Part shown: positions 14,094-23,700 of the stretch, in pieces
Layout: the number at the start of each line of letters is the position of its first letter
Position numbering within the stretch: position 1 is the first letter of the stretch
Source: Firm-04 sp045600205
GTDB taxonomy: Bacteria > Bacillota > Clostridia > Oscillospirales > Ruminococcaceae
Length of the DNA stretch: 43,872 bases
Direction of reading: 5' to 3'
Assembly (NCBI GenBank): GCA_045600205.1
Contig: JAZRXM010000039.1
Location: 1 to 43,872 of the forward strand
Translations under genes and position numbers: made by a program
Notes under the pieces: model-generated
What the model saw: only the letters and a program-made list of their open reading frames with translations
Databases searched by the model: none
What the model was told of the DNA's origin: nothing

Positions 14094-15365
14094 ATGGCAT
14101 ATCCCTCTCAGGATGCGATTCGCTCAATGCTGCCCTATTGGGTCAGGATGTCCCTTGTGTTTGGTGCGGCATCGCCTGCCGCCGTGCAGTTGCTCGCGGA
14201 GTATGAATCTCCGAAAGAACTGCTGGATGCAATGGAGCGCGGTTGTGTTCCGAATGTACCCCAGAATGTCATGAAAACACTGATGAAGTGCAATCTTTCG
14301 CAGGCGGAAAGTCTGGTCTGCTACTGCGAGAAAAACGGAATTGCACTGATTTCGATGGAAGATGCGCGGTATCCCGAATCGCTGATGATGATTCCGACAC
14401 CGCCGCTGCTGCTGTCGGCAAAGGGCAATCTTGATTTGTTGCGGACAGTACCCTCCATCACAATTGTCGGTACCAGACATCCCTCTGATTACAGCGTACA
14501 GGTGACGCAGACTCTGGTCACACAGCTTGCCGCAGATGGTCTGCGTATCGTGAGTGGATTTGCGCGCGGAATTGATTATGCTGCACACACTGCTGCTCTG
14601 GATGCAGGCACGGAAACGGTTGCGGTGCTTGGCTGCGGCGTCAATGTGAACTACCCTAAAGAAAATGATACCCTGAAAATGCGGATGCTCGAAAGCGGAA
14701 AAGGCTTGCTGCTCTCAGAGTATCTGCCCGGAACACAACCGATCCCTGCCAATTTCCCGCGCCGCAACCGCATTCTGAGTGGTCTGACGCAGGGCACGGC
14801 AGTCATAGAAGCCGCAATGCGCAGCGGTTCGTTATCCACAGCGCAGTATGCGTTGGCACAGGGGAAATACCTGTTTTGCGTGCCGCCGCATGACCTTTTC
14901 GATCCGCGCTATGCAGGCGTGATTCCGCTGCTGCGCGATGATGCATTCGGACTTTACAGTCACCGCGATGTCATGTATTATTATTTGAAGGATTTTCCTA
15001 TGGAACTGACCTTTGATGCCAATGAAGTCAGACCGTCGGAGTCATTTGTATTTGCGGAGGAAGTCGCTGAAGTACAAAAAGAGGAATCGACAACCCAAGC
15101 CACCAGATCTACGACAAAACGATCTGCTGCGGACGACAATACCGAAAAACAGGATGATGTGTCTGTACAGAGCAGTTTGCCGTTGCCCGAGGGCGAAGCA
15201 GAACAACAGATCGTCACTTATCTGCGGAAACACGGGCAGAAACAGGTCAATGTGATCGCTGATGCGTTGGACATGGAAATGTCAGAACTGCTCAGTATTC
15301 TGACCATGCTGGAATTGGATGGCTTTGTGGAATCTTTATTTGGAAAGCAATACCGTGCGCTTTGA
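14094..15365 (+). CDS. dprA: DNA processing protein DprA (Smf)
   Basis: A 423-residue cytosolic protein that loads RecA on incoming single-stranded DNA during transformation. The N-terminal part (about 1-75) is helical; the Rossmann core has SITIVGTRHPSDYS, RIVSGFARGIDYAAHTAA, VAVLGCGVNVNYPKEN, LLSEYLPGT, FPRRNRILSGL and EAAMRSGSLSTA, all hallmark motifs. A Ser/Thr/Glu-rich linker (about 320-360) leads to a C-terminal winged-helix (about 365-423, ending FVESLFGKQYRAL), as in many full-length DprA proteins. GAGGTG precedes the start, 14 bp after the methyltransferase stop. In clostridia dprA is commonly followed by topA, as here. Confidence 0.96.
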   Translation: MAYPSQDAIRSMLPYWVRMSLVFGAASPAAVQLLAEYESPKELLDAMERGCVPNVPQNVMKTLMKCNLSQAESLVCYCEKNGIALISMEDARYPESLMMIPTPPLLLSAKGNLDLLRTVPSITIVGTRHPSDYSVQVTQTLVTQLAADGLRIVSGFARGIDYAAHTAALDAGTETVAVLGCGVNVNYPKENDTLKMRMLESGKGLLLSEYLPGTQPIPANFPRRNRILSGLTQGTAVIEAAMRSGSLSTAQYALAQGKYLFCVPPHDLFDPRYAGVIPLLRDDAFGLYSHRDVMYYYLKDFPMELTFDANEVRPSESFVFAEEVAEVQKEESTTQATRSTTKRSAADDNTEKQDDVSVQSSLPLPEGEAEQQIVTYLRKHGQKQVNVIADALDMEMSELLSILTMLELDGFVESLFGKQYRAL

Positions 15366-15419
15366 TGCGTTGCGGTTTTGATATCACAGTACCCCAATGG
15401 AAAGGAACGGACATACCCT

Positions 15420-17498
15420 ATGTCACAATTAGTCATTGTAGAATCGCCTGCAAAGGCAAAAACCATTCAAAAATATCTGGGGGATGGCTTCGAAGTCATC
15501 GCTTCCATGGGTCATATCCGCGATTTGCCGAAATCGAAGCTGAGTGTGGACATTGAAAATAATTTCACGCCCACTTACATCGAAATGAAGGGCAAAGAGG
15601 ATGTCATCAAAGAACTGAAAAAACGTGCGAAAAAAGCAGACCGCGTCTGGCTCGCAACGGACCCTGATAGAGAGGGAGAAGCAATTTCGTGGCATCTGGC
15701 ACAGATGCTGAGTCTGGATATCACCGAAAACAACCGCGTTGAATTCAACGAAATCACGAAAACAGGCGTGCAGACCGGTATGGCAAATCCGCACCGCATT
15801 GACCTTGATCTGGTCAACGCACAGCAGGCACGCCGCATTCTTGATCGAATTGTCGGCTATCAGCTCAGTCCGTTTTTATGGCGAAAGATCCGCCGCGGAC
15901 TTTCCGCAGGCAGAGTGCAGTCGGTCGCCGTCAGACTGGTCGTAGACCGCGAGGAGGAGATCCGTGCATTTGTGCCGCAGGAATACTGGTCTGTGGACGC
16001 AAAGCTTTCGAACAAGAGCAGCAGAAAGATTTTCTCTGCACACCTGACCGAAATCGACGGCAAAAAGGCGGAACTCGGCAACGAGGCAGTTACCAATGAA
16101 GTGCTGAAATCTTTGGAAAACACCGATTTTGTCGTAAAATCAGTAAAAAAACGTGTTACAAGCCGACAGCCCGCACCACCGTTTATCACTTCAACCCTGC
16201 AGCAGGAGGCATCCCGCCGCATGGGATTTCAGGCAAGACGTACCATGAAAGCCGCGCAGGAACTCTACGAAGGCGTGGAACTGCCTGATCTTGGCGCAGT
16301 CGGTCTGATCACCTATATGCGTACCGACAGCCTGCGTATTTCCGATGAGGCAAAGGCGGCTGCCGCTGAGTATATTCAGGGCGCATACGGGAAACAGTAT
16401 CTTCCAGCGACCCCGCGCAATTTCAAATCCAAGAAAAACGCACAGGATGCGCACGAGGCAATTCGTCCGACCATGCCGCATATTACCCCTGAGCAGGTCA
16501 AAAATGCACTGACTACCGATCAGTATAAGCTTTACAAGCTGATCTGGGAGCGTTTCATTGCAAGCCAGATGGCAAACTGCCAGCTGGATACCGTTTCTGC
16601 GGATATCGAAGCGGGCAAATGCCTGTTCCGCGCATCGGGCTTTGCTGTTAAATTCGACGGCTTTACGAAACTTTACGAGGAAGCAAAGGATACCGCCGCA
16701 GAGGAGGAGAACAAGGAACTGCCGCCGCTGACGGAAGGTGAAGTCCTGAAGCTGAAATCTCTGGACGGCAACCAGCATTTTACGCAGCCGCCTTCCCGTT
16801 ATACCGAAGCAACGCTCATCAAAACACTGGAAGAAAACGGCATCGGACGTCCTTCCACCTACGCGCCGACCATTACCACGATTTTGTATCGTATGTACGT
16901 GGAACGCGAGGGTAAGCAGCTTCGCCCGACCTCTCTGGGCGAGGTTACCACGCAGCTCATGAAAGAGCAGTTCAAGCAAATCGTGGACGTCAAGTTTACG
17001 GCAGGCATGGAAAGCGACCTGGACGGTGTGGAGCAGGGTAAAACCGACTGGGTCGAATCCCTGCGCAATTTCTATACCGATTTTGATAAGACCCTGAAAG
17101 CCGCTGAGGAAGCTATGGACGGCAAGCGGATGCGTGTTCCTGATGAAGAAACAGACGAAGTCTGCGAGGAATGCGGCAAGCCGATGGTCATTAAAATCGG
17201 AAGATTCGGTAAATTCCTTGCGTGTACCGGTTTCCCCGAGTGCCGCAATACCAAAAAAATTGTGTTGCCGACTAAGGGCTTCTGCCCGATCTGCGGCAAG
17301 AAAATCATTCAGAAAAAGAGCAAGAAGGGACGGAATTTCTACGGCTGTGAGGGCTACCCGGAGTGCAATTTCATGACGTGGAATACGCCTGTCGAGGAGC
17401 GATGCCCCAAATGTGGCAATACGCTGTTCCGAAAGGGCGGAAAAGCAGGAAAATTCCTCTGTGAAAAGCCCGATTGCGGCTTCGAAAGACCGCTGTAA
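15420..17498 (+). CDS. topA: DNA topoisomerase I
   Basis: A 692-residue type IA topoisomerase that relaxes negative supercoils. The TOPRIM domain begins at the N-terminus (LVIVESPAKAKTI) with acidic metal ligands in ATDPDREGEAI (about 79-89). The catalytic tyrosine is Y299 in LITYMRTDSLRIS. The C-terminus (about 575-692) carries three four-cysteine zinc-ribbon repeats: CEECGKP...CTGFPEC, CPICGKK...CEGYPEC and CPKCGNT...CEKPDC, the usual DNA-binding tail. The start at 15420 (MSQLVIVES) is the family start; its AAAGGAA ribosome binding site is somewhat far, 13 nt away. trmFO follows after 3 bp. Confidence 0.97.
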   Translation: MSQLVIVESPAKAKTIQKYLGDGFEVIASMGHIRDLPKSKLSVDIENNFTPTYIEMKGKEDVIKELKKRAKKADRVWLATDPDREGEAISWHLAQMLSLDITENNRVEFNEITKTGVQTGMANPHRIDLDLVNAQQARRILDRIVGYQLSPFLWRKIRRGLSAGRVQSVAVRLVVDREEEIRAFVPQEYWSVDAKLSNKSSRKIFSAHLTEIDGKKAELGNEAVTNEVLKSLENTDFVVKSVKKRVTSRQPAPPFITSTLQQEASRRMGFQARRTMKAAQELYEGVELPDLGAVGLITYMRTDSLRISDEAKAAAAEYIQGAYGKQYLPATPRNFKSKKNAQDAHEAIRPTMPHITPEQVKNALTTDQYKLYKLIWERFIASQMANCQLDTVSADIEAGKCLFRASGFAVKFDGFTKLYEEAKDTAAEEENKELPPLTEGEVLKLKSLDGNQHFTQPPSRYTEATLIKTLEENGIGRPSTYAPTITTILYRMYVEREGKQLRPTSLGEVTTQLMKEQFKQIVDVKFTAGMESDLDGVEQGKTDWVESLRNFYTDFDKTLKAAEEAMDGKRMRVPDEETDEVCEECGKPMVIKIGRFGKFLACTGFPECRNTKKIVLPTKGFCPICGKKIIQKKSKKGRNFYGCEGYPECNFMTWNTPVEERCPKCGNTLFRKGGKAGKFLCEKPDCGFERPL

Positions 17499-17501
17499 TA
17501 T

Positions 17502-18821
17502 ATGGATAAACTGACCGTGATCGGCGCAGGCATGGCGGGCTGCGAGGCTGCTTGGATCGCAGCAAATGCCGGTATATCCGTCACGCTTTGCGAGATGAAA
17601 CCGAAAAAGTATTCTCCTGCGCACCATATCCCCGATTTTGCCGAGCTGGTTTGTTCCAACTCGCTCAAGGCGGAGCGCGTGGATAGTGCAGCGGGTCTGC
17701 TGAAAGAGGAAATGACGCGCCTCGGTTCTCTGCTGGTGCCATGTGCCAAAAGGACTGCCGTCGAAGCGGGCGGCGCACTTGCCGTTGACCGCTATGCGTT
17801 TGCCAAGCTTGTAACAAAAAAAATCTGCACCCACGAGAATATTACCGTGGTGGAGGGTGAGGTTACCGAGATCCCGGAAGGACAGGTCATTATCGCGACC
17901 GGTCCGTTGACCTCTGAGGCACTGCATGGACCGATTGCCGCTTTAACAGGTAAATCACTCTATTTCTATGACGCAGCAGCTCCCATTGTCACGAATGAAA
18001 GCATTGATATGGACAGTGCTTTTCTGGCTTCCCGCTATGGAAAAGGCACAGCCGATTACCTCAATTGTCCGATGACGCAGGAGGAATATCTGGCGTTTTA
18101 TGACGCGCTGATTCATGCGGAATCCGTGCCGCTGCACGAATTTGAACAGGACGAAATGCGCGTTTATGAGGGCTGTATGCCCGTGGAAGTACTGGCAAAA
18201 CGCGGCGAGGACGCCATCCGATACGGCATGATGAAGCCCGTCGGACTGAATGATCCGCGCACAGGAAAACGTCCGTATGCCGTGGTGCAGCTGCGCCGTG
18301 AGAATCGTGAGGGGACGATGTGGAATCTGGTCGGATTCCAGACCAACCTCAAATTCGGCGAGCAAAAGCGCGTATTTTCCATGATCCCCGCGCTCAAAAA
18401 TGCAGAATTTGTCCGATATGGTGTCATGCACCGCAACAGTTTTCTGGATAGTCCAAAACTGCTCGATGCGACCTATGCGCTGCGCTCAGAGCCAAGAATT
18501 CGTTTCGCGGGGCAGATGACAGGCGTGGAAGGCTATATGGAATCTGCGGGCAGCGGAATTCTGGCAGGACACAATGCGGTACGTGCTATAAAAGGGCAGC
18601 CGCCGCTGATTCTGCCGCATGATACCATGCTGGGTGCGCTGACGGCGTATATTACCGACCCCTATCAGGAGAATTTGCAGCCGATGGGCGCAAACATGGG
18701 AATTTTACCGATGGTGACCGGTAAATTCAAGCAGAAACAGGAGAAATACCGTGTGTATGCTGACCGTGCGCTGGCATCGTTGGATGCGGCACTGGCAGCA
18801 GACCCGTACTTTGAAAAATGA
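17502..18821 (+). CDS. trmFO: Methylenetetrahydrofolate-tRNA-(uracil-5-)-methyltransferase
   Basis: A 439-residue FAD- and folate-dependent enzyme that makes 5-methyluridine at position 54 of tRNA. The FAD-binding Rossmann motif is at the N-terminus (VIGAGMAGCEAAW), followed by FAELVCSNSLKA with the conserved cysteine, later AGQMTGVEGYMESA and GALTAYITD, all family signatures. The length is normal. It starts 3 bp after the topA stop with no clear Shine-Dalgarno, suggesting translational coupling; topA-trmFO is a known gene pair in Firmicutes. Confidence 0.97.
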   Translation: MDKLTVIGAGMAGCEAAWIAANAGISVTLCEMKPKKYSPAHHIPDFAELVCSNSLKAERVDSAAGLLKEEMTRLGSLLVPCAKRTAVEAGGALAVDRYAFAKLVTKKICTHENITVVEGEVTEIPEGQVIIATGPLTSEALHGPIAALTGKSLYFYDAAAPIVTNESIDMDSAFLASRYGKGTADYLNCPMTQEEYLAFYDALIHAESVPLHEFEQDEMRVYEGCMPVEVLAKRGEDAIRYGMMKPVGLNDPRTGKRPYAVVQLRRENREGTMWNLVGFQTNLKFGEQKRVFSMIPALKNAEFVRYGVMHRNSFLDSPKLLDATYALRSEPRIRFAGQMTGVEGYMESAGSGILAGHNAVRAIKGQPPLILPHDTMLGALTAYITDPYQENLQPMGANMGILPMVTGKFKQKQEKYRVYADRALASLDAALAADPYFEK

Positions 18822-18829
18822 GGTAACAA

Positions 18830-19840
18830 ATGCGTATTATCATGGATGCAATGGGCGGCGATCATGCCCCTCTTGCACCCCTTGCGGGTGCGGCACAGGC
18901 GGTCAAAGAGCTTGGCGTGGAGATTCTGCTTTGCGGCAAGGAACAGGAACTCAGAAAACTTGCGGCAGAACAGGGAATCTCACTGGATGGCATTGAGATT
19001 CTTCATGCGGAGGATGTCATTTCCATGCACGACCAGCCGACTGAGATCACCAAATCGAAAAAAGGCTGCTCGATGGCTGTCGGATTGCAGGCACTTGCGG
19101 ATGGAAAAGGCGATGCATTCGTATCTGCGGGAAATTCAGGTGCGCTGCTGGTCGGTGCAACCATGATTCCACGCAGAATCAAAGGAATCAAGCGCGCTGC
19201 AATGGCTCCCGTTCTGCCAACTGCTGAGGGTCACGCGATTCTCATGGATGCAGGCGCAAATGTGGAGTGCAGACCCGAAATGCTGATGCAGTTCGGCATG
19301 ATGGGCAGCATTTATATGGAAAAAGTCATGGGTATCCGGAATCCGAAAGTCGGACTCATCAACAACGGCACCGAGGAATGCAAGGGCAGAGAACTTGAGC
19401 AGGAAACGTATAAACTCTTGCAGGACAGCAATCTGCAATTCGTCGGAAACATTGAGGCGCGTGATGTGCCGTCAGGAAAATGTCAGGTGCTTGTTACCGA
19501 TGGATTTACGGGAAATGTTGTGCTGAAGCTGTATGAGGGCATGGCAAAATTCTTTGCGGGCAAAATGAAAGAAATGTTTACGGGCATCGGCAAGATCGGT
19601 GCGCTGTTCATTCTACCGAAACTCAACCGCTTCAAGGATACCGTTGATTACAAAAAGGTCGGAGGTGCGGTGCTTCTGGGCATCTCTAAGCCCGTGATCA
19701 AAGCACATGGCAGCTCTGACAGTACGGCATTTTTCCATGCAGTCCGACAGGCGAAAACCTGCGTGGACGGTAAGATCATCGAAACGATCTCGCAGGCACT
19801 TGCAGAGAGAAAAACTGCGGATGCAGGCGAAAAAGAGTAA
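18830..19840 (+). CDS. plsX: Phosphate acyltransferase PlsX
   Basis: A 336-residue peripheral membrane enzyme that converts acyl-ACP and phosphate to acyl phosphate for PlsY, the first step of phosphatidic acid synthesis in Firmicutes. Signatures: IIMDAMGGDHAP at the N-terminus, DAFVSAGNSGALL, LMDAGANVEC, VGLINNGTEECKG, VTDGFTGNVVLK and GISKPVIKAHGSSD. Its GAGG ribosome binding site overlaps the trmFO stop. The acyl carrier protein gene that often sits between plsX and rnc is absent here. Confidence 0.97.
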   Translation: MRIIMDAMGGDHAPLAPLAGAAQAVKELGVEILLCGKEQELRKLAAEQGISLDGIEILHAEDVISMHDQPTEITKSKKGCSMAVGLQALADGKGDAFVSAGNSGALLVGATMIPRRIKGIKRAAMAPVLPTAEGHAILMDAGANVECRPEMLMQFGMMGSIYMEKVMGIRNPKVGLINNGTEECKGRELEQETYKLLQDSNLQFVGNIEARDVPSGKCQVLVTDGFTGNVVLKLYEGMAKFFAGKMKEMFTGIGKIGALFILPKLNRFKDTVDYKKVGGAVLLGISKPVIKAHGSSDSTAFFHAVRQAKTCVDGKIIETISQALAERKTADAGEKE

Positions 19841-19866
19841 CCCCCAAAAAAGAAAGAAACCAGCTT

Positions 19867-19894
19867 GCTGTACCGTGAAATATTGCGGTACAGC
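19867..19894 (+). other. Hairpin in the plsX-rnc gap (rnc leader)
   Basis: GCTGTACCG (19867-19875) and CGGTACAGC (19886-19894) pair perfectly, extendable by about two outer pairs, around a 10-nt loop. A second small inverted repeat (CGCTT/AAGCG near 19920-19937) follows. Neither has a T run. RNase III genes in other bacteria control themselves by cutting a stem in their leader; these stems are shorter than a classic RNase III substrate, so that link is only a suggestion. Confidence 0.45.
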
Positions 19895-19982
19895 AGCGAT
19901 ATCTGAAACAGATTCTCCCGCTTGTCATGTGAAGCGAGTGTCATCCTTTGCAAGCCAAACAGGAGAAAGAAAGGCAAACGAT

Positions 19983-20675
19983 ATGGAACAAACGGAGCAG
20001 GCAAAATTTGAGGAGCGCATCGGTTATCATTTCAAGAATCCGGCGCTTCTGACTGAGGCACTTTGCCATTCTTCTTATGCAAACGAGAAACGCGGCGCAC
20101 TTCACTGCAATGAGCGGTTGGAGTTTTTAGGTGACAGCGTTCTTTCTATTGTGGTATCCACACATTTATTCAAAAATTGTCAGCATTTGCCTGAGGGCGA
20201 ACTGACCAAAATCCGCGCATCTCTGGTCTGCGAAAGCTCGCTGTTCGGCTGGGCAAAACAGATCGGACTGGGCGATTTCCTGCTGCTGGGTCACGGCGAG
20301 GAAAATTCGGGCGGCAGAGAGCGTCCCTCGATTTTGTCTGATGCGTTTGAGGCTGTCATCGCGGCAATTTTCCTGGATGGCGGCATGGAGGCAGCAGAGC
20401 CTTATGTTCTCGGTTTCCTGCCTGAGCATTTTGACCGTCCCTCCGAGGCGTTTCACGATTACAAAACCGTTTTGCAGGAGGTCATCCAGCAGAATCCCGA
20501 GGAACGCGTCGAGTACGTGCTGGTCGGAGAAGAAGGTCCCGACCACGCCAAGCAGTTCCATATGGAAGTGCGCCTGAATTCGAATGTCATCGGCAGAGGC
20601 GTGGGCAGAAGCAAGAAAATCGCAGAGCAGATGGCTGCGAAGGAAGCGCTCTCTCTGATGGGAACGGAACTCTGA
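19983..20675 (+). CDS. rnc: Ribonuclease III
   Basis: A 230-residue endonuclease that cuts double-stranded RNA in rRNA processing and mRNA turnover. The catalytic domain carries NPALLTEALCHSSYANE and the signature NERLEFLGDSVLSIVV (metal-binding Glu and Asp), with a second acidic site in LSDAFEAVIAAIFLDGG. The C-terminal double-stranded-RNA-binding domain (about 158-230) ends IGRGVGRSKKIAEQMAAKEA. The start at 19983 is set by family alignment and a GAAAGG site 9 nt upstream; a much longer in-frame opening from 19707 lies inside plsX and is rejected. rnc-smc-ftsY is the standard Firmicute order. Confidence 0.97.
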   Translation: MEQTEQAKFEERIGYHFKNPALLTEALCHSSYANEKRGALHCNERLEFLGDSVLSIVVSTHLFKNCQHLPEGELTKIRASLVCESSLFGWAKQIGLGDFLLLGHGEENSGGRERPSILSDAFEAVIAAIFLDGGMEAAEPYVLGFLPEHFDRPSEAFHDYKTVLQEVIQQNPEERVEYVLVGEEGPDHAKQFHMEVRLNSNVIGRGVGRSKKIAEQMAAKEALSLMGTEL

Positions 20676-20698
20676 TAGACTGACTTATACGAAACTAA

Positions 20699-20720
20699 CG
20701 TAAACAGGAGAAAATTTACG
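20699..20720 (+). promoter_or_regulatory. Small hairpin displaying the smc ribosome binding site in its loop
   Basis: CGTAAA (20699-20704) and TTTACG (20715-20720) are perfect inverted copies, and the 10-nt loop between them contains AGGAG, the Shine-Dalgarno of smc, whose ATG is at 20722. The stem is only 6 bp and AT-rich, so any effect on translation would be small. Confidence 0.4.
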
Positions 20721-20721
20721 G

Positions 20722-23700
20722 ATGTATCTGAAATCACTCGAGCTGCATGGATTCAAATCCTTCCCCGACAAGATCCATCTGACCTTCGACGAGGGTCTGA
20801 CGGCGGTTGTCGGTCCGAATGGCAGCGGCAAAAGCAATATCGGTGATGCGGTACGTTGGGTGCTTGGCGAGCAGTCCACAAAGGAACTGCGCGGCAAAAG
20901 CATGGAGGATGTCATTTTCTCGGGTACAAAAACGCGCAAGCCGATGGGCTTTGCAGCGGTTACCCTGACGATTGACAACAGTGACCATGCGCTTTCCGAG
21001 CCGGAACCCGAAGTTGCAGTCACCAGACGCCTTTACCGAAGCGGCGACAGCGAATATCTGATCAACGGCAGAAGCGTCCGCCTGAAAGATGTCAATGAAT
21101 TGTTCATGGACACAGGTCTTGGCAGGGACGGCTATGCGATTATCGGTCAGGGCAGAATTGCGGAGATCGTCGGCGCGAAATCGAATGAACGCCGCGACAT
21201 TTTTGAAGAAGCAGCGGGCGTATCCAAGTTCCGCTATAAAAAACAGGAGGCGCAACGTCGCCTGACGGCTGCGGAGGATAATCTGCTGCGTTTGAATGAT
21301 ATCACGCAGGAACTGGAATCCCGCATCGGACCGCTGAAAACACAGGCGGAAAAAGCCGAGAAATTCGTGGTGCTTGCCGAGGAACGAAAAGAACTGGAAA
21401 TCTCTGTCTGGGTACACAAACTCGGCACGTTATCGGAGAATTTGCAGAAGCTTTCGGACGGCTATCTGCAATTGACTGCGGAGTATGAAAATCTGCAAAA
21501 TGACATATCCCGCGATGAAGAAAAGTTACAGCTTGCATTTCAGGATATGCAGCAGGCAACGGTTGATATTGAGAATTTGCAGAACAAAATTCTTGCCTCA
21601 GAGCAGAACAATGCAGATACAACAGCGAAAATTGCCGTCTGCGAGAATGAAATCAGTCACAGCGGAGAAAATATAGAACGGCTGCAAAATCAGCAGAAAG
21701 AGCTGTCGCAGTCGGGTGGTACCTGGGAGCAGAAACTCGCAGAGCAGGATGCTTATCTGCAAACGCTTGCCATTCGGCAGGAGGCGTTGGATGCACAGCT
21801 CGCTGCGGCACAGAAAACGCTCTCTGACCTCGATTTGCAGGGCAGCACACAAGGCGAGGCGTGCGATGAACAGGATGCCAGACTCCGTCAGATGTATTTG
21901 CAGCAGAGCGAGCAGCGGATTCGTCTGCAAACACTGGATGCCGATCTGAAAGACACTTACGATACCATTGACCGTGCCAAGCAGGACGGCGTATCGGTGG
22001 AAGAACGACTGAAAGAATACGCGGAAAACCAGAAGAAACTGGAAAAACAAGCGGACAGTATCCGCGCGAAAATTGCAGAGCAGGAAAACAGAGTCGCTGG
22101 CTTTAAACAGCTTTCGGGCTTGAAGCAGCAGAAATATGAGCAGTCCGTGGAGGCACTTTCCGAAGTGAGCGGACAGCTTCAGCAGGCAGTTCAGCGTCAG
22201 AAGATTTTGCGCGACTTAGAGCAGAATATGGAAGGTTACGCAGGCAGCGTGCGCCAGATTCTCAAGGTCGCAGGCAGCGGACGTCTGGGCGGCGTGCATG
22301 GTACGGTCGCACAGCGCATTACCGTAGCACCGCAGTATGGTACGGCAATTGAAACCGCATTGGGCGGCGCACTTCAGAACCTGATTGTCGAAAATGAGGA
22401 CTCTGCAAAACGCTGCATCCGTTATCTGAAAGAAATCAAAGGCGGCAGAGCTACTTTTCTGCCCCTGACAACGATTCGCGGCGGTCGGCTGCATGAAAAT
22501 CTGGACGGCGTGGAGGGCTTTGTCGCCCTTGCATGCGATCTCGTCGGATTTGATGATGTCTACCGCAACGTCATGGAAAATCTCCTCGGACGCATTGCGG
22601 TTTGTGAGGATATTGACAGTGCCTCGCAGATTGCAAAGCAGTTCGGGTATCGTTTCCGCATTGTGACCCTGGACGGTCAGGTGGTGCATTCGGGCGGCTC
22701 GTATACGGGCGGTTCAGCAGCACGATCGGCAGGTGTCATTACCCGCACCCATGAAATTGAAGAAGCTGCTGCGCAAATCAAAACCCTGCAAGAGCAGCAG
22801 GAGCAGCTTCGTCAGGACAGTGCCAAGCGTAAGGCAGAGTGGGAAAAACTCAAAACCGATGTGGAGGGCGCAGCCGCACTGATCGCAGAGCATCAGAATG
22901 CGCTGCATGGTGTGGAGCAGGAACTGGCTGCATTACAGGCAAAGGCTGCATCGGATGCCGCATGGCAGAAAAACGAAGCCGCTGAACGCGAAAGACTCCG
23001 CAAAAAAGCAGAGGAGATCCTCGCACAGACGGAGCATACGAAACAGCAGCTCACTGCATTGGAGGCTGAAATCAGCACCGCAGAGGAGCAATTGGCAGGT
23101 TCGCAGTCTGCAAGAGAACAAATTGCGGCAGAGCGTCAGACTTTGACCGAACAAATCGCCGCAGATCGTATTAAGCAGGCGGAACTATCCAAGGATATTG
23201 AGTCAGAGCGTGAAAAACGTATCCAGATGTCACGCGCCATGGAGGAATCCGCAGACCGCATTGCACAGATCACGGATGAGATCAAAAATGAGCGTGCCGC
23301 GATCTCCGCGAAACAAAAGGAAATCGAAGCCTTGAAAACCAGCCAGCAGACCATGCGCGGACAGGTCACACAGATGCAAACAGAAATCGCGCAGATGCGA
23401 CGTTTGCATGACGAAAAGGAACAGCATACCCATGTGCTGCGCAAGGGCATCAATGAACTGGTGGAAGCCCGCGAAAAGCAGGCTCTTGAACGCTCCCGCG
23501 TGGAAGAACGGCAGGCAAACGTCCGGAAGGAAATGGACGATCTTGTGAACCGTATGCAGGAAAACTACGAACTGACGCGCTCGGAGGCGGAGGCACAGGC
23601 AAAACCGATTGAAAACCTCCGCGAAACCGAAGCAACCCTGACTACGGTCAAAAATAAGATCCGTGCGCTCGGCTCGGTCAACGTTGCCGCAATTGACGAA

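Noticed and set aside
16191..17927. 578-codon minus-strand frame across topA and trmFO
   Set aside because: It crosses two well-supported genes in antisense and has no start signal or domain.
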